Assembly: GCF_019633745.1 (NCBI RefSeq)
Contig: NZ_CP037968.1
Span: 2,486,789 to 2,550,788 of the forward strand
Direction: 5' to 3'
Length of the DNA: 64,000 nt
Source: Methanofollis formosanus
GTDB lineage: Archaea; Halobacteriota; Methanomicrobia; Methanomicrobiales; Methanofollaceae
A program made the translations under genes and the position numbers. The notes under the pieces were generated by a model. It was not told where the DNA came from, searched no databases, and saw only the letters and a program-made list of their open reading frames with translations. Positions 59,542 through 64,000 of this stretch are shown one piece after another; position 1 is the stretch's first letter, and each line of letters begins with the position of its first letter.

Positions 59542-61722
59542 TCAGACCATCATGGCAAGTGTCACGACATCGTCGTAGTCGATTTCGCCGTTTCCGTTGA
59601 AGTCGAAGAGTGCAACCAGGTTGTTCTCCTCGATCCACTGCATGTTGGCAAAGAACGCGACGACGTCGTCATAATCGACAATACCGTTCCCGTTGATGTC
59701 CTCGTACTTCCCGTCGCCGTTCGGGTCGGTCGGTGAGTTTTCGTAACCCGGGAACGGCGGCGGCGGTGTGATGGTGATGCTGGCCGGCGTGGTCGGCGGG
59801 AAGAATGCCGCACCGCCGTCCGCGTCCATCACCCGCACCTCGACCAGAAGTTCGGCAGTCCCTGCTCCCTTCCCCTCGATGGTCACCGTCCCGAGTACCA
59901 CGTTGGTGGCATTGGCCTGGATCGAGTCGTTGAGATCGACCGCCTCCATCCATGCCGTGGAGTTCGGGAGCAGCGAGGTCTCGTTGAGAAGTGCCCATTC
60001 AGGGAAGGTGATCGCGGTGATGTTCGCGGTGGCCGGGTCGCTGATGCTCAGGTTCAGCGAGTACCCGGCAAGTCCGTCCACCGCTGAGTCGAGGACCAGG
60101 TCAAGGGTGGTGACGTTCCCGGCCGGAATAGTGACGGTGGACGGTACGAATGAGATACCGACCGGCAGCGGTGCGCTGGAGACGTTGATGTAGCCCTCCT
60201 TGACCATGGTGTCGGTCTCATTCGCTTCGTCCGCGACGGTGAGACTGACAGTGTAGGGTCCCGCCTCCTCGTAGGTGTGGAACGGGTTCTGCTCGGTCGA
60301 GTTGGTGCCGTCGCCGAAGTCCCACTCCCACGCCGTCACGTTCCCGGTCGAGAGATCGGTGAAGGTGACGGCAAGAGGTGCGTTCCCTGTGGTGGTGTCT
60401 GCCTCGAAGTCCGCGGTCGGTCCGACCGGCGGCACCACGCCTGAGACGTTGATGTAGTCCTCTTTGACCATGGTGTCGGTCTCATTCGCCTCGTCCGCGA
60501 CGGTGAGACTGACAGTGTAGAGTCCCGTCTCCTCGTAGGTGTGGAACGGGTTCTGCTCGGTCGAGTTGGTGCCGTCGCCGAAGTCCCATGCCCATGCGGT
60601 CACGTTCCCGGTCGAGAGATCGGTGAAGGTGACGTTGAGCGGTGCTTCGCCCTCGGTGGGATCGGCCTCGAAGTCTGCGGTCGGCCCGACCGGCGGCACC
60701 ACGCCTGAGACGTTGATGTAGTCCTCTTTGACCATGGTGTCGGTCTCATTCGCCTCGTCCGCGACGGTGAGACTGACGGTGTAGAGTCCTGCCTCCTCGT
60801 AGGTGTGGGCCGGGTTCTGCTCGGTCGAGTTGGTGCCGTCGCCGAAGTCCCATGCCCACGCGGTCACGTTCCCGGTCGAGAGATCGGTGAAGGTGACGTT
60901 GAGCGGTGCCTCGCCCTCGGTGGGATCGGCCTCGAAGTCTGCGGTCGGTCCGACCGGCGGTGCCGGTCCGCCGCTGACCATGATGTAGTCCTCTTTGACC
61001 AGAGTGTCGGTCTCATTCGCCTCGTCCGCGACGGTGAGACTGACCGAGTAGATCCCGCCCTCCTCATAGGTGTGGACAGGGTTCTGTTCGGTTGAGTTGG
61101 TGCCGTCGCCGAAGTCCCACTCCCACGCCGTCACGTTCCCGGTCGAGAGATCGGTGAAGGTGACGTTGAGCGGTACGACGCCGACCGTCACGTCGGCCTC
61201 AAAGTCGGCCGCAAGTCCGGCCGGCGGCACCTCGCCGGTGACATTCAGTTCACCCGGCACAACGGTGGCGTTGTACGGCGTTCCGTTGACATCTTCGATC
61301 GACTCGGGCGTGACATTGATCGCGCTCATCCCTTCCACGTCGCCGCGTACGGTGACGGTGCAGAGCGTGATGTTCGTCTCACCCGCGAGCCCCTCGGGGT
61401 CGAACGCCTGTGCCCAGACGGAGTCTGCAGGCAGCGATCCGTTCTCAGGCTCAAAGGCCCACTCCGAGAAGTTCAGGTCGACGATCTCCGCGATCTCCGG
61501 GTCTTCGATGCTGATCGTGATGTTGAACCCGGCCAGCCCCTCCGGGGCGGCGTCCAGAATTACTGCAAGGTCTGTGGTCTCGTTGAGCATCACCTCAGCC
61601 GACTCGGGCATGAGCATGATGGAGACCGTCTCATTCCCCTGGTCCTGTGCCAGGGCCCCCTGTGTTCCGAAGACACAGAGGATAACGATGCCGAGAAGCG
61701 GCATAATACGCTTCACGTTCAT
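59542..61722 (-). CDS. Exported cohesin-like/PKD/dockerin-like protein
   Basis: A 726-residue protein with a signal peptide (IMPLLGIVILCVFGTQGALA). A cohesin-like domain (about 32-165) is followed by four PKD domains (about 170-510, each with WDFGDGTNSTEQNP and VSLTVADEANETD). A second cohesin-like domain (about 515-640: SLNLSISDPATANITAITF) and a C-terminal dockerin-like pair of calcium loops (DPNGDGKYEDINGNG and FDFNGNGEIDYDDV) complete it. No membrane anchor at the C-terminus. It probably joins a surface complex by cohesin-dockerin contacts with its neighbours. Confidence 0.87.
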   Translation of the reverse strand: MNVKRIMPLLGIVILCVFGTQGALAQDQGNETVSIMLMPESAEVMLNETTDLAVILDAAPEGLAGFNITISIEDPEIAEIVDLNFSEWAFEPENGSLPADSVWAQAFDPEGLAGETNITLCTVTVRGDVEGMSAINVTPESIEDVNGTPYNATVVPGELNVTGEVPPAGLAADFEADVTVGVVPLNVTFTDLSTGNVTAWEWDFGDGTNSTEQNPVHTYEEGGIYSVSLTVADEANETDTLVKEDYIMVSGGPAPPVGPTADFEADPTEGEAPLNVTFTDLSTGNVTAWAWDFGDGTNSTEQNPAHTYEEAGLYTVSLTVADEANETDTMVKEDYINVSGVVPPVGPTADFEADPTEGEAPLNVTFTDLSTGNVTAWAWDFGDGTNSTEQNPFHTYEETGLYTVSLTVADEANETDTMVKEDYINVSGVVPPVGPTADFEADTTTGNAPLAVTFTDLSTGNVTAWEWDFGDGTNSTEQNPFHTYEEAGPYTVSLTVADEANETDTMVKEGYINVSSAPLPVGISFVPSTVTIPAGNVTTLDLVLDSAVDGLAGYSLNLSISDPATANITAITFPEWALLNETSLLPNSTAWMEAVDLNDSIQANATNVVLGTVTIEGKGAGTAELLVEVRVMDADGGAAFFPPTTPASITITPPPPFPGYENSPTDPNGDGKYEDINGNGIVDYDDVVAFFANMQWIEENNLVALFDFNGNGEIDYDDVVTLAMMV
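60187..61244 (-). repeat. Four 264-bp coding repeats (PKD domains)
   Basis: Within the gene above, starts near 60187, 60451, 60715 and 60980 give a 264-bp period. The units share long identical tracts (for example around GATGTAGTCCTCTTTGACCA and CCCGGTCGAGAGATCGGTGA), the middle two being almost identical. This points to recent duplication or gene conversion and a potential for copy-number change. Confidence 0.85.
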
Positions 61723-61729
61723 CTTTTCT

Positions 61730-62452
61730 TCACTCCTTCTTCTCCCTCATTATGAATCCGAATATCAGGGCTGCTATGATGAGGACGACCAGGAAAGGTG
61801 AAGCTCCCTGCGCCGGCGTCGTCTCTTCCGGCGTTCCGGTGACGGTGGCCGGCACTTCAGACGTCGTCACGGTCTGTGTGCTCTCTTCGGTCACCGTCGG
61901 TTGCGGCGTGGTCACGGCCGCGGCCGGCACGCTGCTGCTACCCGAACTTCCGGAGTGTCCGGAACTTCCCGGCTGAGATCCCGACGCAGACCCGATCGAG
62001 AGAGCGGTCTTCACCTCAGAGATCTGATAACTCGTTCCTGTATCGTCCTGAACTCTGACCGGCGCGATCACCAGATCGGCCGGCCCGTCCCTGATCCCCC
62101 GAAGGGTGATCGTCCCGAGGGCGACACTCGTGCCGTTCCCCTCGGCCCGGTCGCCGAGGTCGACCGCCTCGATCCAGGTCGTTCCGGCCGGGACCGCCCC
62201 TCCGCGATGGAGAGGGGCCCAGGCGGGGAACGAGACCGCCGAGACCTCGACGCAGGCGGGGTCGGAGAGCGTGACGGTGAGGTTGTACCCGGAGAGGCCG
62301 GCCTCGGCCCCTTCCAGGGTGATGGGAATCTCAACACTCCCTCCCACCGGCACGCGCCCCGGATCCTCGACCCGGAGTTCGGGAGCGGCCTGACAGGCCG
62401 CAACAAGGCCGACGAGCGCGATCAGCCAGATGACATATCCAAGACCCTTCAT
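61730..62452 (-). CDS. Membrane-anchored cohesin-like protein
   Basis: A 240-residue protein with signal peptide (GYVIWLIALVGLVAACQA), one cohesin-like beta domain (about 25-150: LRVEDPGRVPVGGSVEIPIT, GLSGYNLTVTLSDPACVEV), a Ser/Thr/Gly-rich stalk (about 155-212) and a C-terminal helix with charged tail (FLVVLIIAALIFGFIMREKKE region). This plan resembles a cell-surface anchoring scaffoldin with a single cohesin. It overlaps the subtilase gene by 4 bp and lies 7 bp before the PKD protein gene, so all three are one transcript. Confidence 0.82.
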   Translation of the reverse strand: MKGLGYVIWLIALVGLVAACQAAPELRVEDPGRVPVGGSVEIPITLEGAEAGLSGYNLTVTLSDPACVEVSAVSFPAWAPLHRGGAVPAGTTWIEAVDLGDRAEGNGTSVALGTITLRGIRDGPADLVIAPVRVQDDTGTSYQISEVKTALSIGSASGSQPGSSGHSGSSGSSSVPAAAVTTPQPTVTEESTQTVTTSEVPATVTGTPEETTPAQGASPFLVVLIIAALIFGFIMREKKE

Positions 62453-64000
62453 CGTTGCACCATACTGTAGAGCGTGTTCACGTCACTGAACCCGATCCTG
62501 CCGTTTTTGTCGAAGTCAAAGGCTTCGAGCGGCTGCCGGTCCCTGATGAACCGCAGGTTTCCGGCGTAGAGCGTGACGTCCTCCATGGTGAGGACGCTGT
62601 CGCCGTTGACGTCCTCGTAGAGGCCGTCGCCGTCCGGATCGGTGGGCAGAGGATAGGTGCCTCCGTCAGGCCGCGGGAAGGGCCTGATCGGAGCGGACAT
62701 CACCGTGATACATCCTGGAGCGACCTCCAGCACGTACTCTCCTTCGCCCGGCCCGATCACCCGGGAATCAGGGTCGGCCGTAACGGCGGTCGTCCCGGCC
62801 GCATCGCCCCGCACCGTCAGGGTGCAGAGGGCGACGCCGTCGGGCTGCGAGCGCGGCGGTTGGCCGGTCGCGTTGATCCTGACCGTGTCGTCCGGCAGGG
62901 CCGTGTGTTCCTCGTGCTGTACCCATCCGGGGAACGAGACCCCGGTGATCTCCCCGACCGCCGGGTCGGAGAGATTCGCCGTGATGTGGTACTCCAGGAG
63001 CGCGGCGGGTGTGCGGTCGATCACCAGATCGACTTCCATCTCCTCTCCTGCCCGGACCTCCGCAGAGGTGGGGACAAAGGAGAGCGAGAGGTTGGCCGGC
63101 GGTGCCGCAAGGGCATCGAACATCGAGAGCGCATCAGCCCTCCCGTGCCCGTAGACCGGGTCCCATCCGGGCTCTCCCAGGTCGACGGCCGTCTCATAGA
63201 GAACCTTGCGCACCCCGGCCGGAGACGTGTCCCTGTTGATGCCCCATACCGTCGCGACGACGCCCGCGACCGCCGGGGCTGCCGCACTCGTACCAAAGAA
63301 CGTGTTCCCGAACTCGCCGACACCGCTGATACGTGTCCTGTCGACGCCGCAGATGTCGGGTTTCGGCCGCACCTCGAGTTCGGGTCGGGTGACCGTCGCC
63401 GGCCCTTCCGAGGAGAAGATCTCGATCTCGGTCGGGTCGTCGGCCCTGACCGCCCCCACCGCGACGACGCCGGGCACCGCGGGGTGCCCGAAGATGGCGC
63501 CTTCAGGTGTGGCGGCTTGATCATCGAAGAAACCGCCGGTCAGGATGAAAATCTCGAGCGTGCAGGGTTCACCGTCCTGGAGGGCGACCGACAGGTAGAC
63601 CACACCCGGCTCGTCGCCGAAATACTCGACTGCGATCTCCTCCATCGGGACATCGTCGCCGTCCTGGACTTGTGAACTGTTCGCAATCTCGACAAAACGG
63701 TTTCCTTCCCTGGTGACCAGGAAGAGGTCGTAGTCGCTCGATGCACTTCCCCAGGGCTCGTCCCACTGGAGGAAGATCTGCAGCGGCATGGTCTGCATCC
63801 CTTCGGCAGGCGGCTCGACCACGGCCCTGATGAGGTTGCTCCCTTCGCTGAAGAGATGATACCCCCGGCCGTCGTCCCTGAAGGGGCCCTCATAGTGCCC
63901 CAACGCATCGTTCCCTGCGGCAGAGATATAGACGAGATCCTCGTTCTCCACGACCTCGTGCACGTACGAGGCGACGTACCCGTCCTCGAAGTACGGTTCG
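62449..64000 (-). CDS. Subtilase (S8) with cohesin-like and dockerin-like tail (partial)
   Basis: The frame runs off the right edge. Visible are the C-terminal part of an S8 peptidase with DLVYISAAGNDALGHYEG (oxyanion Asn) and the catalytic Ser motif FGTSAAAPAVAGVV. A cohesin-like domain (SFVPTSAEVRAGEEMEVDL onward) and a dockerin-like end with two calcium loops (DPDGDGLYEDVNGDS, FDFDKNGRIGFSDV) follow. The Asp and His of the triad must lie outside the window. A dockerin-bearing protease beside a membrane-anchored cohesin suggests a surface-bound proteolytic complex. Confidence 0.87.
   Translation of the reverse strand, partial: EPYFEDGYVASYVHEVVENEDLVYISAAGNDALGHYEGPFRDDGRGYHLFSEGSNLIRAVVEPPAEGMQTMPLQIFLQWDEPWGSASSDYDLFLVTREGNRFVEIANSSQVQDGDDVPMEEIAVEYFGDEPGVVYLSVALQDGEPCTLEIFILTGGFFDDQAATPEGAIFGHPAVPGVVAVGAVRADDPTEIEIFSSEGPATVTRPELEVRPKPDICGVDRTRISGVGEFGNTFFGTSAAAPAVAGVVATVWGINRDTSPAGVRKVLYETAVDLGEPGWDPVYGHGRADALSMFDALAAPPANLSLSFVPTSAEVRAGEEMEVDLVIDRTPAALLEYHITANLSDPAVGEITGVSFPGWVQHEEHTALPDDTVRINATGQPPRSQPDGVALCTLTVRGDAAGTTAVTADPDSRVIGPGEGEYVLEVAPGCITVMSAPIRPFPRPDGGTYPLPTDPDGDGLYEDVNGDSVLTMEDVTLYAGNLRFIRDRQPLEAFDFDKNGRIGFSDVNTLYSMVQR

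Overview
The window is about 60% GC and reads as chromosome of a hydrogenotrophic methanogen of the order Methanomicrobiales (Methanofollis/Methanoculleus-like; the genus is my inference). Supporting signs are archaeal TATA boxes, an archaeal tRNA-Gln without encoded CCA, anaerobic (cbi) cobalamin genes with a CobN-type chelatase, several DUF3344/CARDB/PKD surface proteins, a hexulose-phosphate synthase-RraA fusion and a MobB-MoaE fusion.

Layout. 0-9.3 kb: cobalamin block cbiG(partial)-cbiH-cbiC-cbiD-cbiE, then cobN, cbiA and a Gate-domain membrane protein. 9.4-21.9 kb: an RHH-like small protein and a large surface locus (three DUF3344 proteins around a MacB-type ABC pair, plus a fourth, internally duplicated DUF3344/CARDB protein). 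22.4-24.6 kb: phosphoglycerate mutase and Hps-RraA, divergent. 24.6-30.4 kb: two phenylacetate-CoA-ligase-like genes and an ACT gene, bracketed by two arrays of tandem ~155-bp repeat units. 30.4-32.6 kb: a UV-damage endonuclease, a degenerate paralogue and a small upstream gene. 32.9-38.5 kb: class II lysyl-tRNA synthetase, carbamate kinase and arginine deiminase (convergent), a stand-alone Cas1-like gene and acylphosphatase. 38.5-45 kb: a 1192-aa helical-repeat protein, GlmM-like mutase, MobB-MoaE and a DUF2150-like protein. 45-47.9 kb: a gene-poor repeat-rich stretch ending in a XerA-type recombinase preceded by a dif-like palindrome. 48-54.5 kb: PfpI, Nudix, MBL, tRNA-Gln, MarC, HicAB, an AT-rich islet with a GIY-YIG-like gene, and an FkbM methyltransferase. 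54.5-64 kb: CBS protein, antiporter, sensor kinase, radical SAM/SPASM protein, and a surface cluster of cohesin-like, PKD, dockerin-like and subtilase proteins running off the right edge.

The most striking non-coding feature is a modular repeat family (called A, B and C here). It fills most long intergenic gaps as single composites (A-B-C) and is amplified in two places into tandem arrays in which the GC-rich inner hairpin of B is missing. It is not a CRISPR array. The most striking coding features are the solo Cas1 whose catalytic Glu and His appear replaced, the UVDE paralogue that has lost most metal ligands, the dif-like site beside xerA, and two surface-protein loci that look like multi-component extracellular assemblies.
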